Of a DNA stretch of 64,000 nucleotides, positions 45,484-54,867 are shown piece after piece; positions within the stretch are counted from its first letter, which is position 1, and every line of letters begins with the position of its first letter. The translations under genes and the position numbers were made by a program. Source of the DNA: Ideonella benzenivorans (lineage in GTDB: Bacteria; Pseudomonadota; Gammaproteobacteria; Burkholderiales; Burkholderiaceae_C); the NCBI RefSeq assembly GCF_020387415.1, contig NZ_JAGWCB010000006.1, positions 310,001-374,000 of the forward strand, written 5' to 3'. The notes under the pieces are model-generated. The model did not search any database. It was not told the origin of the DNA and saw only the letters and a list, made by a program, of their open reading frames with translations.

Positions 45484-47541
45484 ATGTCCTCCGACACCCC
45501 CAGCACCTCTGCCCTGTCCACCCACACCCTGGCCAACGCCATCCGCGCCCTGGCCATGGACGCCGTCCAGAAGGCCAATTCCGGCCACCCGGGCGCCCCG
45601 ATGGGCATGGCCGAGATGGCCCAGGCCCTGTGGACCCGCCACCTCAAGCACAACCCCGCCGCGCCGCACTGGGCCGACCGGGACCGCTTCGTGCTGTCCA
45701 ACGGCCATGCGTCGATGCTGCTGTACGCGCTGCTGCACCTGACCGGCTACGACCTGCCGATCGAGCAGCTGAAGGCCTTCCGCCAACTGCACAGCCTGAC
45801 CCCGGGCCACCCGGAGGTGGACGTGACCCCGGGCGTGGAAACCACCACCGGCCCGCTGGGCCAGGGCGTGACCAACGCCGTGGGCATGGCGCTGGCCGAG
45901 AAGCTGCTGGCCGCCGAGTTCAACCGTGACGGCCATGCCATCGTCGACCACCACACCTATGTGTTCCTGGGCGACGGCTGCATGATGGAAGGCATCAGCC
46001 ACGAGGCCTGCGCCCTGGCCGGCGCCTGGAAGCTCAACAAGCTGGTCGCGCTGTACGACGACAACGGCATCTCGATCGACGGCAAGGTGACGCCCTGGTT
46101 CGTCGACAACACCGCCCAGCGTTTCGCCGCCTATGGCTGGAACGTGATCGGCCCGGTGGACGGCCATGACGTGGACGCGCTGGACGCCGCGATCGCCCAG
46201 GCCAAGCAAAGCGCCGACCAGCCCACGCTGATCATCTGCAAGACCGCCATCGGCCAGGGCTCGCCCAACCGCGCGAACACCTCCAAGGCCCACGGCGAGC
46301 CGCTGGGCGCCGACGAGATCGCGCTGACCCGCGAGACCCTGGGCTGGTCGGCCGAGCCCTTCACCATCCCGGCCGACGTGAAGGCCGGCTGGGACGCCAC
46401 CGCCGCCGGTGCCGCCGCCCAGGCCGCCTGGGACGAGCGCTTTGCCGCCTACGAGCAGGCCTTCCCGGAGCTGGCCGCCGCGTTCCTGCGCCGCATGGCC
46501 GGTGAGCTGCCGGCCGACTTCGCCGAGATCGCCGTCGAGGCCGTGGGCAACGCCCATGACAAGGCCGAGACCGTGGCCAGCCGCAAGGCCAGTCAGATCG
46601 CGCTGACCCACTTCACCGCCAAGCTGCCCGAGCTGCTGGGCGGCTCGGCCGACCTGACCGGATCGAACCTGACCAACACCCCCAGCACCCCGGCCTTCCG
46701 GGTCGATGAGGCGGGCGCAGTGGTCAAGACGGAAGATGGCCAGATCGGCCGCCACATCAACTACGGCGTGCGCGAGTTCGGCATGGCCGCCATCATGAAC
46801 GGCGTGGCGCTGCACGGTGGCTACATCCCCTACGGTGGCACCTTCCTGACCTTCAGCGACTACAGCCGCAACGCCATCCGCATGGCCGCGCTGATGAAGA
46901 AGCGCGTGATCCATGTCTTCACCCACGACTCGATCGGTCTGGGCGAGGACGGCCCGACCCACCAGTCGGTGGAACACGCCGCCAGCCTGCGCCTGATCCC
47001 CGGCCTGGACGTCTGGCGCCCGGCCGACACCACCGAGACCGCGGTGGCCTGGACCATGGCCCTGGCCAACAAGCACCGCCCCAGCGCGCTGCTGCTGTCG
47101 CGCCAGGCCCTGCCCTACCTGCCCAAGACCGACGCCGACGTGATCACCCGCGGTGCCTACATCCTGGCCGAGCCGGCCGAGGTGGGCCTCAAGAAGGCCC
47201 CCAAGGCGGTCATCATCGCCACCGGCTCCGAGGTGCAGCTGGCGCTGCGCGCCCAGGAAGAGCTGGCCAAGAAGAAGATCCCGGTGCGCGTGGTCTCCAT
47301 GCCCTCGACCACCGTGTTCGACCGCCAGGACCTGGACTACAAGAAGGCGGTGCTGCCGCCCAAGCTGCCGCGCATCGCCGTCGAAGCCGGCGTGACCGAC
47401 TTCTGGTGGAAGTACGGCTGCGCCGCCGTGGTGGGCCTGGACCGCTTCGGCGAATCCGCCCCGGCCGGCGAGCTGTTCAAGCTGTTCGGCTTCACCGCCG
47501 AGAACATTGCGCTGACCGTGCGCAAGGTGCTGGCCAAGTAA
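45484..47541 (+). CDS. tkt: Transketolase
   Basis: Thiamine-diphosphate enzyme of 685 aa that moves two-carbon units in the pentose phosphate (and, where present, Calvin) pathway. N-terminal motifs are [14 protein letters not shown] and [19 protein letters not shown]. The ThDP-binding motif is [20 protein letters not shown] through [14 protein letters not shown]. The pyrimidine-domain signature is the [19 protein letters not shown] segment. It is followed 61 nt later by gap on the same strand, a common pairing of central carbon genes, with a terminator after gap. Confidence 0.97.
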   Translation: MSSDTPSTSALSTHTLANAIRALAMDAVQKANSGHPGAPMGMAEMAQALWTRHLKHNPAAPHWADRDRFVLSNGHASMLLYALLHLTGYDLPIEQLKAFRQLHSLTPGHPEVDVTPGVETTTGPLGQGVTNAVGMALAEKLLAAEFNRDGHAIVDHHTYVFLGDGCMMEGISHEACALAGAWKLNKLVALYDDNGISIDGKVTPWFVDNTAQRFAAYGWNVIGPVDGHDVDALDAAIAQAKQSADQPTLIICKTAIGQGSPNRANTSKAHGEPLGADEIALTRETLGWSAEPFTIPADVKAGWDATAAGAAAQAAWDERFAAYEQAFPELAAAFLRRMAGELPADFAEIAVEAVGNAHDKAETVASRKASQIALTHFTAKLPELLGGSADLTGSNLTNTPSTPAFRVDEAGAVVKTEDGQIGRHINYGVREFGMAAIMNGVALHGGYIPYGGTFLTFSDYSRNAIRMAALMKKRVIHVFTHDSIGLGEDGPTHQSVEHAASLRLIPGLDVWRPADTTETAVAWTMALANKHRPSALLLSRQALPYLPKTDADVITRGAYILAEPAEVGLKKAPKAVIIATGSEVQLALRAQEELAKKKIPVRVVSMPSTTVFDRQDLDYKKAVLPPKLPRIAVEAGVTDFWWKYGCAAVVGLDRFGESAPAGELFKLFGFTAENIALTVRKVLAK

Positions 47542-47587
47542 GCCATCGCCGATCACTTCCGCTGTTCATCCCATCCTTACTGACTGA

Positions 47588-48604
<1,017 letters not shown>

Positions 48605-48638
48605 ACGCTGCCGACGGTTTGTCCGTCGTCTGTGCCCA

Positions 48639-48673
48639 CGCCCCGGGGTTTTCGAGCCCCGGGGCGTTTTGCT
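48639..48673 (+). terminator. Rho-independent terminator after gap
   Basis: A perfect 10-bp stem CGCCCCGGGG/CCCCGGGGCG (48639-48648 and 48657-48666) with an 8-nt loop is followed by TTTTGCTTT. It lies 35 nt after the gap stop. Confidence 0.9.
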
Positions 48674-48809
48674 TTGGGCTGCCCACCAATGCCGGGATCG
48701 GCGCGCCGGGACGCACGCTTGGACACGTCCCAGCAATGTGCGCCGGTCTAGACTTCACACTGGTGCATCGTGCGCACCCTGGCGCACCCCGCTGAGAAGA
48801 GGTAGAAGC

Positions 48810-50768
48810 ATGTGTTCGAAGCGTCCGTGGCTGGCAGCATTGGCTGCCATGCTCGCTGTCCTGACCCCGCCAGCATTGCATGGGGCCGAGCTGGGGGTGG
48901 CCCGGCAGGCGGCCCAGTCCCTGCCCGATCAAGGGCGGGTCATCGTCAAGTACCGGGCCGATGCCAGCGTGCTGTCCGCGTCCACGCTGAGCACGGCCCA
49001 GTCCAGCCGCGGCGCCATCCAGGGGGTGCAGGCGGCCAGCCGCATGGGCGCCCGGTTGGGCCTCACGCTGACCGACGGCCGCGCGCTGGGCGCGCGCACC
49101 CAGGTGCTGAAATCCGCCAGCCTGGGCAGCCAGGCGCTGGCCAAGCGGCTGGCCCAGGACAGCAATGTGGAGTGGGCGGTGGTCGATGGGCGCCGCTTCA
49201 TCACCGCGGTGCCCAACGACCCGCTCTATCCGGAGGGTCTGGCCGCCACGGTCAACAACCTGACGGCCGGGCAGTGGTATCTGCGCGCCCCGACCAGCAC
49301 CTACGTCTCGGCCATCAATGCGTCCGGCGCCTGGAGCGTGACCGAAGGCAGCAGCAGCGTCGTGGTGGCGGTGCTGGACACCGGCATCCGGCCGGAACAT
49401 CCTGACCTGGCCGGCAAGCTGCTGTCGGGCCATGACTTCGTGTCGGACACCGTGATCGCCAACGATGGCGACGGGCGCGACAGCGACCCCACCGACCCGG
49501 GCGACTGGGTGACGCCAGCGGAATCGGGCGACACGAACAGCGTGCTGTCCGGCTGCACGGTGGAAAGCAGTTCCTGGCACGGCACCCATGTGGCGGGCAT
49601 CATCGGCGCGGCCACCGACAACGGCATCGGCATGGCCGGCATTGCCCCCAATGTGATGGTCCTGCCGGTGCGGGTGCTGGGCAAGTGCGGCGGCTATGAC
49701 TCCGACATCATCGCCGGCATGCAATGGGCCGCCGGGCTGAGCGTGCCGGGGGTGACCTCCAACAGCCATCCGGCCAAGGTGCTCAACCTGAGCCTGGGCT
49801 CGGCGGGTTCCTGCACCTCGGCCTATGCCGATGCGGTCAGTGCGATCAACGCCGCCGGCGCCGTGGTGGTGGCGGCGGCCGGCAATGACAGCCTGGCCGT
49901 GAACACCCCGGGCAACTGCAGTGGGGTGATCGCGGTGGGCGGGCTGCACCATGCCGGCACCAAGGCGTGGTACTCCAGCCTCGGGTCTGCCGTTGCCCTC
50001 AGCGCGCCCGGGGGCAACTGCGGGACAGGCCCCCTGTGCCAGTATGGGATCCTGACCGCCACCAACGCGGGCACCACCAGCGCCGGCACCAGCAGCTACA
50101 CCAATGCGACGGACTACGCGATCGGCACCAGCTTTGCGGCGCCGATGGTGTCGGGCACCGCAGCCTTGATGTTCTCGACGAACAGCAGCCTGTCGCCGGC
50201 CACGATCCGCAGCCTGCTGCAGGCCAGCGCACGGGCCTTCCCGACCACCGGTGCGGAGGACCGCACCGCCACCAGCTGCCACGCCTCGGACGGCGTCACG
50301 ACGCAGGAGGAGTGCTACTGCACCACCAGCACCTGCGGCGCCGGCATGCTGGACAGTGCCACGGCGGTTGCGGCGGCGGCCGCGGTGCTGCCGCCCACGG
50401 CCAGCATCGCCCTGGCCTCGGCCTCGGTGCCGGCCGGCAGCACGGTGACGCTGGATGGTCGCGGCTCCTCGGCGGTCAGTGATGCCAGCATCGTCAGCTA
50501 CGCTTGGTCCATCACCGAGGGCAGCAGTCTGGCCAGCTTCTCGGGCGGCACCACCGGCAGCACCGCCAGCCTGGTGACCACCGGCGCGGGCACGGTGACC
50601 GTGACGCTCACGGTCACGGACAGCCACGGCCTGTCCGCCAGCACCGCGCAGACGCTGACGGTCACCGCCGCGTTTTCCGGTGGGGGCGGGGGTGGGGGCG
50701 CCATGGCGCTCTGGTGGCAGGCCGGGCTGCTGGCCCTGGGCCTGTTGCTGCGTCGCCGGTCGGTCTGA
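48810..50768 (+). CDS. Secreted subtilase (S8) with GlyGly-CTERM signal, copy 1
   Basis: Serine protease of 652 aa. Signal peptide about 1-26; propeptide with inhibitor-like RVIVKYR at 43-49. The S8 catalytic triad is Asp190 (AVLDTGIRPEH), His257 (SSWHGTHVAGI) and Ser441 (GTSFAAPMVSG), with several paired cysteines. A PKD/Ig-like domain spans about 528-620. The end is a GlyGly-CTERM tripartite signal: Gly-rich 624-630, hydrophobic 631-647, then RRR. The signal should be cut by the rhombosortase at 11686-12312, with the protein exported to the surface or medium. AGAAGAGG precedes the ATG. Confidence 0.92.
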   Translation: MCSKRPWLAALAAMLAVLTPPALHGAELGVARQAAQSLPDQGRVIVKYRADASVLSASTLSTAQSSRGAIQGVQAASRMGARLGLTLTDGRALGARTQVLKSASLGSQALAKRLAQDSNVEWAVVDGRRFITAVPNDPLYPEGLAATVNNLTAGQWYLRAPTSTYVSAINASGAWSVTEGSSSVVVAVLDTGIRPEHPDLAGKLLSGHDFVSDTVIANDGDGRDSDPTDPGDWVTPAESGDTNSVLSGCTVESSSWHGTHVAGIIGAATDNGIGMAGIAPNVMVLPVRVLGKCGGYDSDIIAGMQWAAGLSVPGVTSNSHPAKVLNLSLGSAGSCTSAYADAVSAINAAGAVVVAAAGNDSLAVNTPGNCSGVIAVGGLHHAGTKAWYSSLGSAVALSAPGGNCGTGPLCQYGILTATNAGTTSAGTSSYTNATDYAIGTSFAAPMVSGTAALMFSTNSSLSPATIRSLLQASARAFPTTGAEDRTATSCHASDGVTTQEECYCTTSTCGAGMLDSATAVAAAAAVLPPTASIALASASVPAGSTVTLDGRGSSAVSDASIVSYAWSITEGSSLASFSGGTTGSTASLVTTGAGTVTVTLTVTDSHGLSASTAQTLTVTAAFSGGGGGGGAMALWWQAGLLALGLLLRRRSV

Positions 50769-50788
50769 ATCCCGCCTGTGGGGCAGGG

Positions 50789-50813
50789 AAAAGGGGGCTG
50801 AGGCCCCCTTTTT
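50789..50813 (+). terminator. Rho-independent terminator between the two subtilase genes
   Basis: AAAAGGGGGC/GCCCCCTTTT (50789-50798 and 50803-50812) with loop TGAG is followed by T and C. It ends the first protease transcript, so the second needs its own promoter. Confidence 0.85.
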
Positions 50814-50878
50814 CACGTTTGAAGCACTTGGGTTGCCCGCGTGCCTGCCGATAACCGTGTCAGGATCGGAGCGATGGC

Positions 50879-52780
50879 ATGGGCAAAATGACTTGGCGAC
50901 GAAGCACGGCGGGGCTGTGCGTGGCGATGGCGATGGTGACCCTGGGCGCGGGCAGCGCCCGTGCGAGCGGCTTGCCCGTGCGCGGTTTCATCGTGCAGTT
51001 GCGCGATGCGCCGGCCAACCACCGGCCCCAGCAGGCGACGACCCAGTCCGTGCAGGCGGCGCAGCTGCGACAGCAGGGCCAGTGGCGTCAGCGCTGGCAG
51101 CAGCTGGCCCAGGGCACCGGGCTGGACCGGGACGCCGGCTGGCGGCTGCAGGTTGTGGGGGCCTCGGCCCAGCGCCTGGCCTGGAACCACCCCCTGACGG
51201 TGCAGGAACAGCGCCTGTGGCAGGCCCGGCTGGCGGCGCGCCCCGAGGTGGCCTGGGTGGTGCCGGACACGCTGGAGCCCGCGTTGCAGAGCGTCACGCC
51301 GGACGATCCCGGCTTCGCCGGCGAGACGGGGCAGTGGTGGCTGCAGCCCGTCAGTGGCAGCGACAGCCTGCCCCTGGCCGCCCGCTTGCGGGGGGTGCCG
51401 GGCATCCAGACCGCCTGGTCACGCACCACCGGCGACGCCGGGCCGGTGCTGGCGGTGCTGGACACGGGCAACACCGGCCACCCGGATCTGGCCGCCGGCC
51501 GCTGGCTGCCGGGCTTCGACATGGTGGCCGACTGGGACAGCACGACCGGCCGCGGCTATGCCAACGACGGCGACGGCCGCGATGCCGACCCCACCGATCC
51601 GGGCGATTGGGTGAGCAGCAGTGACCAGGCCCTGGATGCCGGGCGCTATGGCGACTGCGGCGTGCAGTCCAGCAGCTGGCACGGCACCACGGTGGCCGGC
51701 ATCATTGCCGCCACCAGCGGCAACGGCCTGGGCGTGGCCGGGGCCAACTGGGGTGTGCGCATGCTGCCGGTGCGGGTGGCCGGCAAGTGCGGCGCCTCGG
51801 TCAGCGACATCGTGGACGGCATGCGCTGGGCGGCCGGGCTGGCGGTCTGCCAGCGCTGGACCGACAGCCAGGACCCGAATGGCTCCTGCATGCAGTGGGC
51901 GCCCACCAACCCGACGCCGGCGCGGATCGTGAATATCAGCTTCGGCGGGGCGGCCGCCTGCAATGCCGCCTACCAGAGCGCGGTCGACGAGCTGTGGGCC
52001 AAGGGCATCCTGGTTGTGGCCGCGGGCGGCAACGACCATGGCGACCCCAGCCGGCCGGCCAACTGCACCCATGTGCTGGGCGTGGCAGCGCTCAACCGCG
52101 ACGGCTTCAAGGCCAACTACTCCAACTTCGGCGCAGCCCTGGGCCTGGCCACCGTCGGGGGGGACGACACCGGCGGGCGCTGGGGCAGCCTGCTGGCCGA
52201 TGGCGGGCTGCTGAGCCTGGGCAACGACGGCGGCATGGCCGCCGGGGCCGGGATCTACAACCGGCATGTGGGGACGAGCTTTGCCGCGCCAGTGGTCAGC
52301 GCGGTCGCGGCCCAGATGCTGACGCTGGCGCCCACGCTGAGCGCTGCCGACCTGGTGACCGGGCTGCAGGCCAGCGCCCGGCCGCATGTGCAGTCGACCC
52401 TGATGGCCGCCTGCAGCAGCAGCAACCCGGGGCGCTGCCTGTGCACCACCGCGACCTGCGGCGCCGGCATCCTGGATGCCGACGAGGCGCTGCGCTGGGC
52501 CCAGGCGGCCGCGGCCGGGCTGAGCTACCAGGCGCCCCGCTGGCCGCAGGTGCTGATCGACAACGCCGAGTTGCGTCAGGCCGTGGCTCTGGGTCCCGAC
52601 CGCGAGGCTGCCGCCGGGACCAGCACGACCACGGATGGGACGGCCAGCACGGGCGGAGGCGGTGGGCTGGGCCTGGCCGAGCTGGCCGGTCTGGGGCTGT
52701 TGTTGGCCGCCGTGTCGCGGCTCAGGGCGCCTCGTCGCAGGGTTGCCAGCCTGGCGTCCCGTCGACCGCGGCGGCACTGA
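50879..52780 (+). CDS. Secreted subtilase (S8) with GlyGly-CTERM signal, copy 2
   Basis: Serine protease of 633 aa, clearly paralogous to its neighbour. They share the NDGDGRD-DPTDPGDWV insert and the SSSWHGT region. Signal peptide about 1-29; triad Asp195 (AVLDTGNTGHPD), His268 (SSWHGTTVAGI) and Ser467 (GTSFAAPVVSA). There is no PKD domain. The C-terminus has Gly592-596, a hydrophobic helix 598-613, and an unusually long Arg-rich tail of about 20 residues. That tail overlaps the convergent SPOR gene by 59 nt. GGAG precedes the ATG at 50879; 50888 is an alternative start. Confidence 0.9.
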   Translation: MGKMTWRRSTAGLCVAMAMVTLGAGSARASGLPVRGFIVQLRDAPANHRPQQATTQSVQAAQLRQQGQWRQRWQQLAQGTGLDRDAGWRLQVVGASAQRLAWNHPLTVQEQRLWQARLAARPEVAWVVPDTLEPALQSVTPDDPGFAGETGQWWLQPVSGSDSLPLAARLRGVPGIQTAWSRTTGDAGPVLAVLDTGNTGHPDLAAGRWLPGFDMVADWDSTTGRGYANDGDGRDADPTDPGDWVSSSDQALDAGRYGDCGVQSSSWHGTTVAGIIAATSGNGLGVAGANWGVRMLPVRVAGKCGASVSDIVDGMRWAAGLAVCQRWTDSQDPNGSCMQWAPTNPTPARIVNISFGGAAACNAAYQSAVDELWAKGILVVAAGGNDHGDPSRPANCTHVLGVAALNRDGFKANYSNFGAALGLATVGGDDTGGRWGSLLADGGLLSLGNDGGMAAGAGIYNRHVGTSFAAPVVSAVAAQMLTLAPTLSAADLVTGLQASARPHVQSTLMAACSSSNPGRCLCTTATCGAGILDADEALRWAQAAAAGLSYQAPRWPQVLIDNAELRQAVALGPDREAAAGTSTTTDGTASTGGGGGLGLAELAGLGLLLAAVSRLRAPRRRVASLASRRPRRH

Positions 52781-53390
52781 GCTGGGCCGCCTGGGCGGCC
52801 GTCAGTGTCTCCACCCGCAGCAGGTGCAGCCGCTTTGGGGCCACCAGGGTCTCGACCCGGGCGGTGCGGGCACCCAGTCGGGCCACCTGGGCCTGGCGGG
52901 CCTGGGCTTCGTCCAGGCTGTTGAACTGGCCCAGCGACAGCGCCTGACTCAGGCGAGGGCGGTTGACGATTTCATCGCTGGCCATCTTCAGATTGCGCAA
53001 CTCCTCCTGCTTGCGCAGCATCGCCTCGCGGCTCTTGTAGGGGCCCATCACCACGGCCCAGCGGCCGGCGCTGTCCTGGGGGTGGTCCTGCCACTGCTCG
53101 CTCTTCAGGCCCAGCTCGGTCAGCTGGCGGGTGGCCTGGGCCAGGACATCCTCGGCCAGCGGCCCGGTCTGCCGGCACACGCGCTCGGCGGGGGCCGCCG
53201 CCGCCACCGCGCTTGAGGCCGCGGGGGGGACGACCCGCACGGCCTGCGGGTTGACCTGGCGGCTCAGCCGCTCGGGTTCGCGCTGGCTGTCCGGGCTGGG
53301 CAGGCCCAGGGCATGGGCCACGCTCGGCTGCCGCCAGGCCCAGACCGCCAGGTTGGCCAGCAGCAGGACAATCAGCAGCGCACGTTGCAT
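52722..53390 (-). CDS. SPOR-domain protein
   Basis: Membrane-anchored protein of 222 aa. An N-terminal helix (LLIVLLLANLAVWAW) is followed by a Pro/Ala-rich linker, then two SPOR-like units with GRWAVVMGPYKSREAMLRKQEELR and SLGQFNSLDEAQARQAQVARLG. SPOR domains bind denuded peptidoglycan glycans, often at the division septum. It begins 1 nt after the birA stop, so the two are co-transcribed. The 3' end overlaps the second subtilase by 59 nt on the opposite strand. Confidence 0.85.
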   Translation of the reverse strand: MQRALLIVLLLANLAVWAWRQPSVAHALGLPSPDSQREPERLSRQVNPQAVRVVPPAASSAVAAAAPAERVCRQTGPLAEDVLAQATRQLTELGLKSEQWQDHPQDSAGRWAVVMGPYKSREAMLRKQEELRNLKMASDEIVNRPRLSQALSLGQFNSLDEAQARQAQVARLGARTARVETLVAPKRLHLLRVETLTAAQAAQLSAAAVDGTPGWQPCDEAP

Positions 53391-53391
53391 C

Positions 53392-54246
53392 TCAGACGGC
53401 AGGCACCGGGCGCACGCTCACCTCGCCGCTGACGATGCGGTACAGGGCCCCGTCGCGGCGCACCAGCAGGGCGCCGTCCTCGGCCACACCCTCGGCCTGA
53501 CCCTGGGGGCAGGCGGCATCGGTGGTGGTCACGGTCTGGCCGCGCAACAGGTCGCGCTGGGCATAGTCGGCCACCAGGCCGGCAAAGCCGTCCTGTTCGA
53601 AGCGCGCCAGCATCCGGGCCAGCACGGGCATCACCCGCGCCAGCACCGCCGGTGCGTCCAGGCCGGGCAGCACTTCGCTGACCGAGGCCACCGGCTCGGG
53701 CAGGCTCAGCGGGGCGATGTTCAGGCCGATGCCGATGACGGCCATGCGCTGGTCCGCCACCTGCAGGCCCTCGATCAGGATGCCGCCCAGCTTGCGGCCG
53801 CGTCCGGGCGCATCCAGCCGCCAGAGGTCGTTGGGCCACTTCACCCCGATGGCCTGGCCTTGCGGGTCCAGGGCCTGGGCTACGGCCAGGCCCACGGCCA
53901 GCGACAGCCCGGACCAGTCGGGCCGGCGGATCGGCAGGCTCAGCGAGAAGGTCAGCGAGGCGCCCGGCAGCGATTCCCAACTGCGGCCCAGGCGGCCCCG
54001 GCCCTGGGTCTGCTGCACGGCAACCAGCAATGACGGCGCCAGGTCGCTGGCCCGCAGCGGCCGCCCCTGGGCGGCCACGGTCAGCTGGCGCAGGCGGTCC
54101 ATCAGCGCGACGTTGGTCGAATCGAGCCGGTCTACCACCTCAATGGACAGGTCGGGCAGATCGCCCTGCAGCTCGTCCCACAGGGCGTGAATGCCCCAGA
54201 CGCTGTGGCGGTCGGCCGGGATGGAGGAGTGGTTGGCAGTGGCCAT
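53392..54246 (-). CDS. birA: Biotin-[acetyl-CoA carboxylase] ligase
   Basis: Biotin protein ligase of 284 aa. The biotinyl-AMP-binding motif QQTQGRGRLGRSW is followed by the substrate loop and KWPNDLWR, and the conserved GGILIEG segment with IGIGLNI. There is no N-terminal helix-turn-helix, so this is the monofunctional type that activates biotin and attaches it to carboxylase carrier proteins but does not repress bio genes. It lies between the SET gene (7 nt gap) and the SPOR gene on the same strand. Confidence 0.95.
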   Translation of the reverse strand: MATANHSSIPADRHSVWGIHALWDELQGDLPDLSIEVVDRLDSTNVALMDRLRQLTVAAQGRPLRASDLAPSLLVAVQQTQGRGRLGRSWESLPGASLTFSLSLPIRRPDWSGLSLAVGLAVAQALDPQGQAIGVKWPNDLWRLDAPGRGRKLGGILIEGLQVADQRMAVIGIGLNIAPLSLPEPVASVSEVLPGLDAPAVLARVMPVLARMLARFEQDGFAGLVADYAQRDLLRGQTVTTTDAACPQGQAEGVAEDGALLVRRDGALYRIVSGEVSVRPVPAV

Positions 54247-54253
54247 GGTCGTC

Positions 54254-54769
54254 TCAGGCCCTGCGGGCGGGCCGGCGCTTGGGGCTGAGCATCGTGTGGC
54301 GGCAGTGCGGGGCGCCGCAGCGGCACTCGTAGCGCTTTTTCAGCGCCGGGGTGTAGCGCTCGTCGATGGTCAGCCCGTAGTCGTAGGAGAGCTCCTCGCC
54401 CGGGGCAATCGGGCGCAGGGCCTTGATGAAGACACGGCCGTCGTCCGTCTCCTCGGCCTCGCAGTTGGGGTCGCAGGAGTGGTTGATCCAGCGCGAGGCG
54501 TTGCCGTCGTAGAGCGCGTCGATCACCTCGCCGGTGCGCAGCTGGAAATAGAAGGTGTGCTCGGGGTTGGAGGGGTCGTGCGGGTGGCGGCGCAAGGCCT
54601 CGTCCCAGTCGATGCGGTCCCCGGTGTACTCGATCAGCACCTCGCCCGGCTCGATGGGCTGCAGCGCGAACACGCCCTTGCCATGCACCCCGCTGCGGCG
54701 GACCTGGATGCGCCGCCCGGTGGCGGCGGGCGCGGGGCGCGGGGCTTTCGCTTGCGTGGCAGGCTTCAT
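54254..54769 (-). CDS. SET-domain protein lysine methyltransferase
   Basis: SET protein of 171 aa. The core runs from about residue 20 (RRIQVRRSGVHGKGVFAL) through WINHSCDPNCEAE (NHSC at 96-99) and the catalytic tyrosine region LSYDYG (129-132). A post-SET zinc cluster follows, with Cys149, Cys151 and Cys156 (YECRCGAPHC). SET proteins use SAM to methylate lysine side chains; the post-SET motif is the type seen in eukaryotic histone methyltransferases and in scattered bacteria. The start at 54769 fits a TTCAAT 7 nt upstream (leaderless); 54778 and 54787 are alternatives. The target is unknown. Confidence 0.87.
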   Translation of the reverse strand: MKPATQAKAPRPAPAATGRRIQVRRSGVHGKGVFALQPIEPGEVLIEYTGDRIDWDEALRRHPHDPSNPEHTFYFQLRTGEVIDALYDGNASRWINHSCDPNCEAEETDDGRVFIKALRPIAPGEELSYDYGLTIDERYTPALKKRYECRCGAPHCRHTMLSPKRRPARRA

Positions 54770-54789
54770 TGGGTACATTGAATTCATGA

Positions 54790-54812
54790 GCGCGCGTGCG
54801 CGTGTACGCGCG
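54790..54812. promoter_or_regulatory. 23-bp alternating purine-pyrimidine tract (Z-DNA-prone) between SET and topB genes
   Basis: Every step from 54790 to 54812 alternates purine and pyrimidine, nearly all GC/GT. Such runs flip to Z-DNA under negative supercoiling. It lies in the gap between the divergent SET and topoisomerase III genes. Confidence 0.6.
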
Positions 54813-54867
54813 AGACGGGCTGATTGTAGGCATGGCCCGAGGCGGACCCGAGAGACACACAACACCG

